Shown one piece after another: positions 43,702 to 53,400 of a stretch of DNA of 64,000 bases. Position 1 is the first letter of the stretch; the number at the start of each line of letters is the position of its first letter. The stretch comes from Chitinophaga sp. 180180018-3 (lineage in GTDB: Bacteria; Bacteroidota; Bacteroidia; Chitinophagales; Chitinophagaceae). The notes under the pieces are model-generated. The model was given only the letters and a program-made list of their open reading frames with translations. It was not told the origin of the DNA and did no database searches. The translations under genes were made by a program, and so were the position numbers. The DNA is taken from NCBI RefSeq assembly GCF_037893185.1, contig NZ_CP140772.1:992001-1056000 (forward strand). Direction: 5' to 3'.

Positions 43702-45288
43702 ATGAAAAGATATTTCTATTTATGCCTGGTGCTTGCTGTATTGAATGCCTGTACGAAGGACAAGGTAAGCAGGAGCGGGAAGAATCCTTATCAGGAAACA
43801 GTGTTGCCGGCAATATATCTGACAAAGAATGGTATCAATCCGGCCAGTGGAAAAGTAGGAGATGAAGTAACGATCAGCGGAAAGGGATTTGATAAGAATA
43901 AAGACAAGATGGCGGTATTGTTCAATGGCGTTAAGGCGACAGTTGTTGCACTAACGGATACGACTGTACGTGTTAAAATACCACTGCAGGCAGCTACGGG
44001 TAACGTATCTGTGCAGGTGGACCAGCAGTATTTTTTCGGCCCTTTTTTTCGTGTATTTGGCGTGTTTGAGATGGATACATTGTATCCGAGCCTGACGGGG
44101 GCGAATGGCACCATCGGGAACATCATAGCTGTAAGAGACGGCAAATATCTGATCACCGGTGATTTTACCTCTTATGGTGGTACATCCAGAAACCGCGTAG
44201 CAAGGCTCAATCACGATGGCACACTCGATGGAAGTTTTGCTTCCGGATCGAAGAATGGTACCAATTCATATGTGAGTACAGCGGTGTTGCTGAAAGATGG
44301 GAAATACCTGGTTGCCGGCGCCTTTAACAGTTATGAAGGAGTTAGTTATGTAAACAGCATTGCAATGTTGAATAGCAATGGTTCTATGGCTGCGGATAAA
44401 GCGCAGACTCCGTCGAATAACCTCGTTACCGTATCAGCGCTGCAGGGAGGCGTATCCGGTCAGGTGGGGGATCTGAATGTACAGCCAGATGATAAGATAT
44501 TGCTCTCAGGATATTTCCGTTTTTTCGTGCGACCTAATTTCAAACTCACTGGTTCAGCAGGGCAGGATTCTGTACATCTGGATTCTATACAGATGAATGG
44601 TTTGCTACGCCTTAACAAAGACGGCAGCCTGGACAGCTCTTTTAACTATGACCTCGTGAATCACATGGGGAAAGAAGGGCCAAACGGTTTTATCGCCCGT
44701 TCCATGTTAATGCCGGATGGCAAGCTGCTTATTGTAGGCTCATTTACAAAGTACAACGGGCAGACAGCGAATCACATCGCCCGCCTGAACCCTGATGGAT
44801 CGCTGGATCCCACCTTTACGGCCGGTTCCGGGGCAGATTTGACTATTAGTAATATCGCGCAGCAACCCGATGGTAAATTTATTATAGTAGGGTCCTTCAA
44901 TAATTATGGTGGAACAAAAATGGCACATGTAGCCCGTATTGACGCCAATGGTGTGATAGATCCGACGTTTAACGTAGGAGCCGGAGCGGATGGTTACATT
45001 TACAACGTAGCCATTATGCCGGGAGGTCAGGTGATTCTCAGTGGAGCGTTTACTCAATTCGGTAATCTGCAGCGCAATAATTTCATCGTATTGAATGCAG
45101 ATGGAACTATTCACCCTACATATAACAGCTTTGGTGGTATCAACCCTGTTTATAATGGTTCTTCTTCCAATTTCAACGTTGGCCAGATCGTTCAGCAACC
45201 CGGTGAAAACGCCATGCTGGTGGTAGGTGCGTTTACGCGTTTCGATTTCCGGACTGCGAACAGGATTGTGAGGATTAAGTGGCAATAG
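43702..45288 (+). CDS. Lipoprotein with IPT/TIG domain and delta-60 repeats
   Basis: The product is 528 aa with a lipobox (LNACTKD, Cys near residue 17). An IPT/TIG domain (about 35-130) shows NPASGKVGDEVTISGKGFDK. At least four delta-60 repeats follow, each with RLNxDGxLDxxF and then xPDGKxxIVGxF (for example LNPDGSLDPTFTAGSGAD). These form a beta-propeller-like array. It fits the DUF5008-type context of SusCD operons, though that label is not verified. It ends the operon before the 71-bp palindrome. Confidence 0.85.
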   Translation: MKRYFYLCLVLAVLNACTKDKVSRSGKNPYQETVLPAIYLTKNGINPASGKVGDEVTISGKGFDKNKDKMAVLFNGVKATVVALTDTTVRVKIPLQAATGNVSVQVDQQYFFGPFFRVFGVFEMDTLYPSLTGANGTIGNIIAVRDGKYLITGDFTSYGGTSRNRVARLNHDGTLDGSFASGSKNGTNSYVSTAVLLKDGKYLVAGAFNSYEGVSYVNSIAMLNSNGSMAADKAQTPSNNLVTVSALQGGVSGQVGDLNVQPDDKILLSGYFRFFVRPNFKLTGSAGQDSVHLDSIQMNGLLRLNKDGSLDSSFNYDLVNHMGKEGPNGFIARSMLMPDGKLLIVGSFTKYNGQTANHIARLNPDGSLDPTFTAGSGADLTISNIAQQPDGKFIIVGSFNNYGGTKMAHVARIDANGVIDPTFNVGAGADGYIYNVAIMPGGQVILSGAFTQFGNLQRNNFIVLNADGTIHPTYNSFGGINPVYNGSSSNFNVGQIVQQPGENAMLVVGAFTRFDFRTANRIVRIKWQ

Positions 45289-45296
45289 CCGGTGGT

Positions 45297-45367
45297 TTTT
45301 AGTAAAAATGCAGAGAAGATTATATTGTATTAAATACAATGTAATCTTCTCTGCATTTTTACTAAAA
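45297..45367. terminator. 71-bp near-perfect palindrome ending the SusCD operon
   Basis: Left arm 45297-45331 and right arm 45333-45367 are 35 bp each with one mismatch and a 1-nt centre. An outer TTTT/AAAA pair closes it. It is much longer than a normal terminator, but the T-rich flank suits that job on either strand. It separates the long SusCD operon from the next sigma gene. Confidence 0.8.
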
Positions 45368-45404
45368 GCTAACAGCTATTAACATTGATATAACATTAGC
45401 CTCC

Positions 45405-45412
45405 TATGTTTG
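45405..45412 (+). promoter_or_regulatory. -7 box TATGTTTG of the ECF sigma gene
   Basis: TATGTTTG fits TAnnTTTG, 28 bp before the start codon at 45441. A TTG lies 17 bp upstream (45385-45387), two bases short of the ideal 19. Confidence 0.5.
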
Positions 45413-45440
45413 CAGAGCGAAAACATACCCATCAGGAACT

Positions 45441-45974
45441 ATGTCTGCTGATACCCCTGAGGCCCTTTTTGAAAGAATATTTGAGGCGAACAAGACTAAG
45501 ATCTACCGGTTTGCGTATAAGCTCACAGAAGACGCAGCCAGGGCAGAGGATATCACACAGCGATGCTTTGTGCGCCTTTGGGAAAACCTGCATCTGGTAA
45601 AAGAGGGGCAGGATGTATTTCCATTGTTGTTTGTGTACGTCCGGCACCTGGTAATAGATGAAACACGGAAATTATACCGGGAGAAAAAAGTGCTGGCGCA
45701 GGTAGCTAAATCCGCGGAGCGGCCGGAGACTGACGACAGTGGAGAAAGCATGCTGATGCAAAAAGAATTCCGTGCCCACCTGAGTGATATCGTGAAGAAA
45801 ATGCCTGAACAACGTCGTCTTGTTTATGAACTCAGCCGTTATCATGGTTATAGTCATAAAGAGATTGCGTTGCAAATGTCGATATCTACGGCCACTGTAA
45901 AGAACCACTTAACCATTGCGTTGCAGTTCATCCGGCGTGAGCTGACAACGCTTTATGATACTGATACCCAATAA
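45441..45974 (+). CDS. ECF sigma-70 factor, Bacteroidota expansion type
   Basis: The product is 177 aa. Region 2: RIFEANKTKIYRFAYKLTED and EDITQRCFVRLWENLH. Region 4: MPEQRRLVYELSRYHGYSHK and EIALQMSISTATVKNHLTIA (about 116-158). This is the sigma type that works with FecR anti-sigma and SusC or TonB receptors. The only FecR nearby is on the opposite strand at 53.8 kb. It may control that unit, the S41 gene just after it, or both. Confidence 0.92.
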   Translation: MSADTPEALFERIFEANKTKIYRFAYKLTEDAARAEDITQRCFVRLWENLHLVKEGQDVFPLLFVYVRHLVIDETRKLYREKKVLAQVAKSAERPETDDSGESMLMQKEFRAHLSDIVKKMPEQRRLVYELSRYHGYSHKEIALQMSISTATVKNHLTIALQFIRRELTTLYDTDTQ

Positions 45975-46008
45975 TCTGTTTTAATACAGCCCAAAAAACA
46001 GACCTTTT

Positions 46009-47382
46009 ATGCGATTTACTGTAACATTACCACTTCTCTGTACAATAGCATTGTTAGCCGCATGCAGTAAGAAGGATGACACGCCTCCACCGCTCACCGG
46101 ACCTGTTACACAACAGGAAATCAACAACTGGATACTGGATAGTATGCGTGTGTTCTATCTCTGGAATCGTCAGCTCCCGGAGAAGCCTGATCATTCGCTA
46201 GAAACACAGGCTTTCTTTAGTAGCATCAGGAATGCGGAGGATAAATACTCCATCGTCTACAATCCGGATGATGCTTCTTCAGCGGGCGGAACCGATCTGC
46301 TTTACAAATACGGGCTGGACTTCAGCATTATCAGCTGGCCGCAGGCTGCCGGAAGTGTGATGGGGGTAGTGCAAATTGTTATACCTGGTTCGGGAGCAGA
46401 ACAGGCTGGTTTCAAAAGGGGAGATTACTTTACCCGTATCAATGGTACGTTGCTTACCAGCGCAAATGCTGTTCAGCTTTCAGAAGAGATGAAAAAGGCT
46501 GGCAGTAGTCGTCTTACAAAAGCGAGTATAAACGGAGGGACAATTACAGAAGATATGACTATCACCTTACAGGGAGGAAGTGTCAATGAGAACCCGATGT
46601 ATTTGTCGACAGTATTTGACGCCGGTACAAAAAAGGCCGGCTATATTTTTTATAATGCATTTGTTGACCGATACGACCGGAATGTATTAGCAGCTTTCAA
46701 CGATTTTAAACGGGCAGGTATCAGCGATCTGGTAATGGATATCCGCTATAATTCAGGCGGAAGTCTGGCTGCCGCAGCCATGATCACTGTTATTACCGCG
46801 CCGGGTACAACAGCATCGGGGCCATATGTCAGGTACACGGGGAATGACAACCAGGGTACGCGGATGCTTGATTTTTCGACTACACTTGCCTATCCTGAAA
46901 GTGGTGGCCCGATCCGGTTTGCGGATCTTGTGCCCAGCCAGCTGATGTTGCCCAGGGTGTATATTCTTACAGGCAGGCGTACGATATCTGCAGCAGAGCT
47001 GCTTATCAATAACCTTAAACCCTATACGCAGGTGATACAGATCGGAGCCGTAACGGCGGGCAAAGACAAAGGAGCTGTGATTATTGAAGATACGCATACA
47101 CCACGGCGTATACCCTGGGTGATAGTGCCACTCACTTACCGGCTTGCCAATGCTAACGGAGAAGGTAATTATGATAAAGGTATTACTCCTCAGTACCTGG
47201 TTGATGAAATGGGCAGTCTGCCATTGTTGCCAATAGGAGATCCTAAGGATCCGCTTATTGCTAAAGCATTGGCGCTGATTGGTGGTAATGGAAGAGCAGG
47301 AACAGAAAGCAGGCAGCAGGTAACAAGGGTTTATGAAGCGGGTAGTAACAAGATGTTGATCATTCCGAATGTGAAGAGATAA
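46009..47382 (+). CDS. S41 family (C-terminal processing) peptidase lipoprotein
   Basis: The product is 457 aa with a lipobox (LLAACSKKDD, Cys near residue 20). An N-terminal helical part is followed by a PDZ domain (GAEQAGFKRGDYFTRINGT, about 125-145). The S41 core has DLVMDIRYNSGGSLAAA (about 240) and TGRRTISAAELLIN with the catalytic Ser (about 325), then AVTAGKDKGA with the Lys (about 347). Such enzymes cleave proteins near their C-termini in the periplasm or at the surface. It follows the sigma gene by 34 bp and converges on the next gene. Confidence 0.9.
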   Translation: MRFTVTLPLLCTIALLAACSKKDDTPPPLTGPVTQQEINNWILDSMRVFYLWNRQLPEKPDHSLETQAFFSSIRNAEDKYSIVYNPDDASSAGGTDLLYKYGLDFSIISWPQAAGSVMGVVQIVIPGSGAEQAGFKRGDYFTRINGTLLTSANAVQLSEEMKKAGSSRLTKASINGGTITEDMTITLQGGSVNENPMYLSTVFDAGTKKAGYIFYNAFVDRYDRNVLAAFNDFKRAGISDLVMDIRYNSGGSLAAAAMITVITAPGTTASGPYVRYTGNDNQGTRMLDFSTTLAYPESGGPIRFADLVPSQLMLPRVYILTGRRTISAAELLINNLKPYTQVIQIGAVTAGKDKGAVIIEDTHTPRRIPWVIVPLTYRLANANGEGNYDKGITPQYLVDEMGSLPLLPIGDPKDPLIAKALALIGGNGRAGTESRQQVTRVYEAGSNKMLIIPNVKR

Positions 47383-47384
47383 GA

Positions 47385-48086
47385 TCAATGAAGCCCTGAA
47401 GTTTTTAATAGTGTCTTTTTTACAGGTAATATTTTTTCGGTGTTATGTTCAACAATAGTTTTGCTTCCGGTTCCGAGTAATAGTAGTCCTCCCCTGAAAC
47501 TCCTTCCTGTAGCGGGATAGTAACTGATATGAAGATGGGTTATAAGCCCGGAACTATCGTTGGGAAGCTCGCCTCCGTAAGTCAGATAGCCGGATAAAGA
47601 TGGTCCGGGATCCGCAGTGGTTTTTTCTTTTTTCCCGACAGGAGCTTTACCTAATATAATGACGCCGCTACCGCCGTTCCTACCGGTACTGTCAACGATG
47701 ATATGCACCGGCAGGGAAGAAGTGCCTGCGGCATGCAGGCGCGCACCGCGGGTAATCACAAGTCCACCGCTGAGTTGCTGATGGTTATTGAGGGAAGTAG
47801 GTAATACTTTGAGTACAGCGCCTGGTTCCAGGCGAAGGGTAGCTTCATTGGTCACATACACCCATCCATCGATGTACCAGGGATGGGTGGCAGTCAGCAA
47901 CGTATTAGAGGTGATAATATGACGGATGGTATCAGTAACAGGGATAGTTTCCATTTTTGTTTCCGGAGAAGCAGCAAGGTTGATCTTCTCGTGTTTTTCG
48001 CAACTGGAAAAGACCAGGGAAAGGCTACCCAGCGTGCATAGCAGCAGGGAAGAAAATGGATGGATATATTTCCTGTAGTAATACAT
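47385..48086 (-). CDS. Short paralogue of the beta-helix lipoprotein
   Basis: The product is 233 aa with a lipobox (VFSSCEK, Cys near residue 30). Its middle matches the protein at 48.9 kb: LSGGLVITRGARL against PGGGLVITRGSKI, VIILGKAPVGK against VVLLGKAPTN, and LTYGGELPNDSSGLITHLHI against ATYGGPANNLPGDNSGILRYVKI. It covers only the first half of that longer protein. It is a truncated paralogue, probably still folded. It lies 3 bp downstream of the next lipoprotein gene and 2 bp from the S41 gene. Confidence 0.85.
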   Translation of the reverse strand: MYYYRKYIHPFSSLLLCTLGSLSLVFSSCEKHEKINLAASPETKMETIPVTDTIRHIITSNTLLTATHPWYIDGWVYVTNEATLRLEPGAVLKVLPTSLNNHQQLSGGLVITRGARLHAAGTSSLPVHIIVDSTGRNGGSGVIILGKAPVGKKEKTTADPGPSLSGYLTYGGELPNDSSGLITHLHISYYPATGRSFRGGLLLLGTGSKTIVEHNTEKILPVKKTLLKTSGLH

Positions 48087-48089
48087 GGA

Positions 48090-48854
48090 TCAGAGTTCAG
48101 TTTGTTTAGTAGTGAATTCCCCGAGGTTATTCGAACCAATGTTGATGATCCAGAACTTGCCTGCATAGTCGGGCGACAATGGCAGATTAAGGAATTCGAA
48201 GCCATCGGGTTGGGTGACCACATTGCCTGTTTCCGGGTCGATGAGGTGGCCGGCGTAAGAGATCGGGTTCCCGTCTTTATCCAGCAGATCCTTTACCGCA
48301 AATTTCAGTACCTGAGGGTTTAGTTTACCTCGTTCCCAACCTTTTATTTCTGTTGGTGTAGTAACTATTTCGCCGGTGGCCGGATCGAGGTAGATTACCT
48401 GGAGCGTATATTTTTCTTTAGGATAGAAATCTGCTCCAAGCCCATTATATACCTGGAAGTAGATAGAGTCCTGTGGTATTTTCATACCATTGGGGCCTGT
48501 GAATGTTTTCAATCCGAATTCCTTGCTATAAACGAAGCGTAAGTTCAGTGCGGAATCGGGTAATATGTTAATCAGCGTATCGGCGAGGAATTCATTTTTT
48601 TCTGCATCATAGGCTTTCAGGCGGCCACTTTGTCCGGCCTGCAGGAGGAAGCTGGTGTTGTTGCCAGCGGGTTTCAATGTGTCCAGCCGTTTATCCCCGA
48701 AATACATTAGGATCTTTGGTGTGCCTGGAAGCTCCATCAGTGTTACATTTACCTTGCCGAAGTAATGTGGTTCGGGCAGGCTGCCTTTGCGACAGGAAGC
48801 AATTGTTGTGAATGCGAGAACGGAGAAAATAAATTGTCTGATAGATAAGTGCAT
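48090..48854 (-). CDS. Hypothetical lipoprotein with two beta domains, 254 aa
   Basis: A signal peptide ends in a lipobox (TIASCRKG, Cys near residue 21). The first half is a small beta-sandwich (PKILMYFGDKRLDTLKPAG), like DUF4397-type domains. The second half has the repeat-like stretches VIYLDPATGEIVTTPTEIKG and HLIDPETGNVVTQPDGFEF, which look like a tandem duplication. I recognise no function. It is in the unit FecR-TonB receptor-lipoproteins, so it is probably a surface accessory. Confidence 0.75.
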   Translation of the reverse strand: MHLSIRQFIFSVLAFTTIASCRKGSLPEPHYFGKVNVTLMELPGTPKILMYFGDKRLDTLKPAGNNTSFLLQAGQSGRLKAYDAEKNEFLADTLINILPDSALNLRFVYSKEFGLKTFTGPNGMKIPQDSIYFQVYNGLGADFYPKEKYTLQVIYLDPATGEIVTTPTEIKGWERGKLNPQVLKFAVKDLLDKDGNPISYAGHLIDPETGNVVTQPDGFEFLNLPLSPDYAGKFWIINIGSNNLGEFTTKQTEL

Positions 48855-48884
48855 ATTCAGCGGATTGAAGATATTAGCTGTCTG

Positions 48885-48927
48885 AAAAAAAAGGTAACGT
48901 ATAGAGGAAGTATCCTCTATACGTTAC
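48885..48927 (-). terminator. Intrinsic terminator after the beta-helix lipoprotein
   Basis: A perfect 15-bp stem (48894-48908 with 48913-48927) with a 4-nt loop is followed on the minus strand by a T8 run (48885-48892 on plus). It separates the beta-helix gene from the two smaller lipoproteins. Confidence 0.85.
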
Positions 48928-48938
48928 AGGGAAAAGAT

Positions 48939-50324
48939 TTAGAAAGTTACCCAACCATCAGCCCAGGTAGTGTTTCCTGTAGGGAAAGCACCAGCCGTTC
49001 TCGCAGGAGAAGTCAGCTGTGGTTTATAGTTCGCAATAGTACGTGTAGCTGCGAACGGATTCGCCAGTTTGATATCAGCATTCGGCAGTGTATTCGTATA
49101 TGCTTTATTAGTAGTGCCCAACGGAGTGAAGCAGGCAAATGAAGTGAAGTTTACTTCAGTTGAGTAAGGGCATACATAAGCATGTACGTAGTTACCGGTC
49201 AGCGTTGAAGTACCGTTATCGTACTTGGTTTTAGTGTTATCACCTGTAGCTGGTTTCTGGGTATCCAGAGAGATACCGTAGTTGAAGCCCAGGAAGATAG
49301 AGTTGTTAACGGCAAACTCAGCATTTCTTCTCAGGTGAGCAGCACGACCATATTTACCAGTACCGGAAGGCTGTCCGTTAGTGATGGAAGCAGCTGCAGC
49401 AGTAGGCTGACCGATGATGGTGATATAGTTGTAAGTAGGATGTGTGTACGGAGTCCAGGTAAGACCATCAGCGTTGTTGTCGCTTTCGAAACCATTTGAC
49501 TGGCTCTTATCGGCACGGGTCAGATCAGAGATACCCAGCGCATAGGAAATAGTACCGGAATAACCGTTGTCAGTATCAAACATATCATCCAGCGGATCGA
49601 TAGCTACGAGGTGAGAAGCATTAACAGTACCACCGAAGAATTCGAAAGCATCATCGTTGGATTTGTATACTTCGATATAATCCAGGATAGTACCGTTACC
49701 AACGCCACCCAGTGTAAGACCATTCAGTTCGTTGTCTGTAGACAGTTCGAAACCTGCATATTCGATCTTAACATATCTGAGGATACCGGAGTTATCGCCG
49801 GGGAGGTTGTTGGCAGGTCCGCCGTAAGTGGCATCAGCAGGAGGATTGTCAGCAATACCTTCAATTCTTACAGCAGTAGGGTGGTTGGTAGGTGCTTTAC
49901 CGAGCAATACCACACCAGCCCAGTCGCCTGATTTAGGAACGGCTTCATTAGAGCTGAATACGATAGGACGTGCAGCAGTACCGTCAGCAATGATTTTAGA
50001 ACCGCGTGTGATCACGAGGCCACCGCCGGGTATACCAGCAGTAGCGCTTTTGATACCGCCGATCCATACACCTGGCTTAATGGTTAAAGTTGCATTGCTG
50101 GCAACGTATACCAGTCCGCTAAGCAGATAGTTTTTAGCGGTATCCAGCGTCAGGTTGCTGTTAATAACACCGCTGATAGTGCTGTCTGTTTTGGCAGGTT
50201 TTCCGGCTAATACAGTACGGTTGTCGCCTACGTTAGCAACATTTTCTTTTTTGCAGGAAGTTCCTAACATCATGCCTATGGCTGCTGCCGACATGAGGGT
50301 TACCGCTAAGGGCTTCTTGTTCAT
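48939..50324 (-). CDS. Beta-helix lipoprotein, 461 aa
   Basis: The N-terminal signal peptide has a lipobox (GTSCKKEN, Cys near residue 24). The body is Gly/Asn-rich with repeated turns typical of a right-handed beta-helix (GLVYVASNATLTIKPG, GGLVITRGSKIIADG, ILRYVKIEYAGFEL, ILDYIEVYKSNDDAFEFFGG). This type is often encoded just after a TonB receptor with an STN domain in Bacteroidota and is thought to be its surface partner. It lies 116 bp from that receptor gene. It has a truncated paralogue at 47.4 kb. Confidence 0.8.
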   Translation of the reverse strand: MNKKPLAVTLMSAAAIGMMLGTSCKKENVANVGDNRTVLAGKPAKTDSTISGVINSNLTLDTAKNYLLSGLVYVASNATLTIKPGVWIGGIKSATAGIPGGGLVITRGSKIIADGTAARPIVFSSNEAVPKSGDWAGVVLLGKAPTNHPTAVRIEGIADNPPADATYGGPANNLPGDNSGILRYVKIEYAGFELSTDNELNGLTLGGVGNGTILDYIEVYKSNDDAFEFFGGTVNASHLVAIDPLDDMFDTDNGYSGTISYALGISDLTRADKSQSNGFESDNNADGLTWTPYTHPTYNYITIIGQPTAAAASITNGQPSGTGKYGRAAHLRRNAEFAVNNSIFLGFNYGISLDTQKPATGDNTKTKYDNGTSTLTGNYVHAYVCPYSTEVNFTSFACFTPLGTTNKAYTNTLPNADIKLANPFAATRTIANYKPQLTSPARTAGAFPTGNTTWADGWVTF

Positions 50325-50440
50325 GGGATTCTTTTTTAGGTTTAAATAATCTGGAAGAATAAAAAAATGGATACAATACCTGATCAGGATATATGTTTGT
50401 TTACGCGTAAAAAAGTTGAGCCTTCCCTGCTGTATGTTTG

Positions 50441-53400
50441 TCAGAATCTGTAACTCACAGTAGCACTGTAAGTGCGGCCGGGAGAGGCTTTGTAATTCAA
50501 TAGATCTACTCCGGATTTATAATTCATCTGTGATTTACCTGGTGTTTTTCCGTCTTTGAAAGCATTATATTCTTCTTCTGTAAATGATTTCCTGTAGATG
50601 ACCGCGTAGCTATTGAGAATATTGGCAATGTTCAATTTTATTTCAGCCTTGTTTTTAAACAATCTTACCCCGACCTGCGCATCCATTGATTGCAGGGGTT
50701 TTTCCATCAGCGACTGATAATAAACAAGGTTTGGCAGGTAAACACGGTTAGTGACACTGTTATATAACAGACTTGCGAATAAGTATTGCTTGTCGTAGTA
50801 TATGCCGGCATTGAACATGAAGTTGCTGGCGCCCATCTGTGGACGTTTTTCTTCTTTTTCTACTTTTTCTTTCATTACTACTTTGTTGGGATTAACAGAG
50901 TCCAGTCCGATTTCCGTCAGCATGGGCTTTACACTGGCGTCGAGATAAGTAAAGTTCGCATATAGGGTGATGTCGCGCAGTACCGGAACATTGGTGAAGC
51001 GTAGTGATTTTCGCATCTCCAGTTCAATACCATAATTTTTGGCAGATTTACTATTCTTCAGTTCAAACAGTTTGTTGAGCGCTTCCTGGTATATCTCCAT
51101 AGGATAATTAAGATGCTTGTAAAAAAAGGAAGCAGAAAGTATTTCTCCCGGGCCCGGATACCACTCATAGCGGAAGTCGTAATGCCTGATGGTAGTAGAT
51201 CGTACGATGTTGCCGAGATACATTCCACCAAGTTCAAAATCATATTCCCTGAAATAAGAAAGGTCTCTGAGGTCCGGCCGGATGATACTTTCTGAATAGG
51301 CCAGCCGCAGGTTCATGGACGGAGTTAGCGAGTAGGTGAGATTCGCAGAGGGAAAGAAACGCCAGTTGGGTTCTCTGTTCATCAGGTCTGAAAAGTCGAG
51401 CCCCTGGCCGCTACGACTGAACTGCGCTACTGTACTATCGAGGTTATCATTTACCTTATTCAGATTGTAGAACTCGGCCCTCAGGCCCCAGACCAATCTG
51501 AATTTATCGCCGATTTTGTTATCCAGCATTGCATACATGGCATGAAGTGCAGCTGTTCTTTTTTTGAAATTATCACCGAACGGACTGATGGAAACACTCA
51601 CATTATGTTCCGGCGTGAAGGCCTGCGCGAGGGGAATATAGTTCTGTGAGTGATTCTCAAAGTTCGTAGTGGCATTCACTACAAAAAAGAGCCTGTCTTT
51701 ACTCCAGCCTGCATATCCGGCTTTCAGCGTGTTGCTGAGGAATACATTACCGGCGTTGAATTTGAAAGGAACCGACAGGGAAACATCCCAGTTATAATTG
51801 TTTTCCAGGGCCCTGCTCCACCAGCGTACTGCTCCTTCCGAAAAGTTGCTGGTAACGTTTCTGATGTTGTATTCATTTTTTGGTGCGCCCTCTACCTGTT
51901 TAACTTCTTCTGCCAGCAGCAAATGATTATCGGGTTTCTGCCGGTCGAGCTTCAGGTAGCTCCCCATCCATTTCAATTTGATGCCTTTCTGCCCGATAGC
52001 ATGCTCGCCTCTGAGCTGGTTTTGCCACAATGTAGTTTGCATGGCAAGATCATATAACCCGAGTGTGTTAGCGCCTTTGTCGTTGGCACCTACGCCGAGG
52101 ATGAATTGCTGATCGAGTGTGCGCAGGTACATAGATTGGAAAGCCAGTCTGCTCTTTTCCGTCCGGTAACCTACGCCGATCATTCCGCCGAGGTTGGTAG
52201 TGAGGCCATAGCGGCTTCCTTTGAAGATCATGCTGTCAGTAGCACTACCGGCCAGTTCGTGAAAACCATCGCGGCCGAGAATCACATCCTGTGTGGCCAT
52301 TGTATTACGATAAGAAGCGGAAGCGATCACACCCAGCTGCCGCCCGCCACCGAGGCGGAATACATGTCCGAAGCCTGCCTGATAGTTTGGTGATACCGGT
52401 GCATTAAACCTGGTAATGCCCCAGTTATTGCTGAATTGATCGGGCGCGTTTTTACCTTCGTTATTGAACTTATTAACAATATCGGATCTGTCTTTCCAGT
52501 CAAGCGTACCCAGCAGGAAACGGTTTTTAGCCACCTTGCCATAGTACTCGCCTCCACTGAGCGGGAGCGACAGGAAGTCTTTTCCGGTAGTTTTATCATT
52601 ATAGCTGACGCCTGCACTGATATTCAAAAAATTCTCCGTGGGGATATCGAGGGTATTTACTTCCACCAGACCGCCGCCGAATTCGGCGCTGCGATCAGGC
52701 GTGATTGTTTTCACCACCGTGATGTTTTCAATCATGTTGGAAGGAATGATATCGAAGCTGAAGTTTTTTCTGTTCAGCTCTGTGCTGGGCATGACCTGTC
52801 CGTTTAGTACTGCCTGGTTATAACGTTCGCTGAGGCCGCGTACAACTACATATTTGTTATCTACAGTGGCAAGGCCGCTTACACGCTTTAATACTTCACC
52901 GGTGTTCTTATCCGGTGTACGGGCTATCTGTTCGGCACTGATACCATCGGTAATGGATGGGTTGTTTTTTTGCAGGGCGTAGAGGCCTTCCACGGAAGCT
53001 TTGCGGTAGTTGGCAGTTACGGTTACTTCTTTCAGGCGGGATCCGCTGCTTTTCATCACCACATCCAATGGTGTGATACCTTTTTCCTTTACGATGACGT
53101 CGGTTATCTTACGGGATTCAAAAGAAATAAAGCTGAAAGTAAGGCTGTAGGTACCGGGAGCGAGTGCGAGTTCATAAGTACCATCTACGCTGGTAGTAGT
53201 GCCCTGGCCGCCTGGTACCATCACGGTTACGCCAGGCAGGGGCTCGTTCTTACCGTCAACAACCTTGCCCGCAATGCGTCCGCTGCTTCTGCCGGTTTGC
53301 CGTTCCTGCGTGCCTTTCCGGAGGGCGATGATGTTGTTCGGTGTGAGTTCCACATCCAGTGGCGTATTGTTATCTATATAGCTAAGTACTTCACCAAGAG

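Noticed and set aside
45406..45600. 64-codon frame before the ECF sigma gene
   Set aside because: It overlaps the sigma gene in another frame and starts inside the promoter box.
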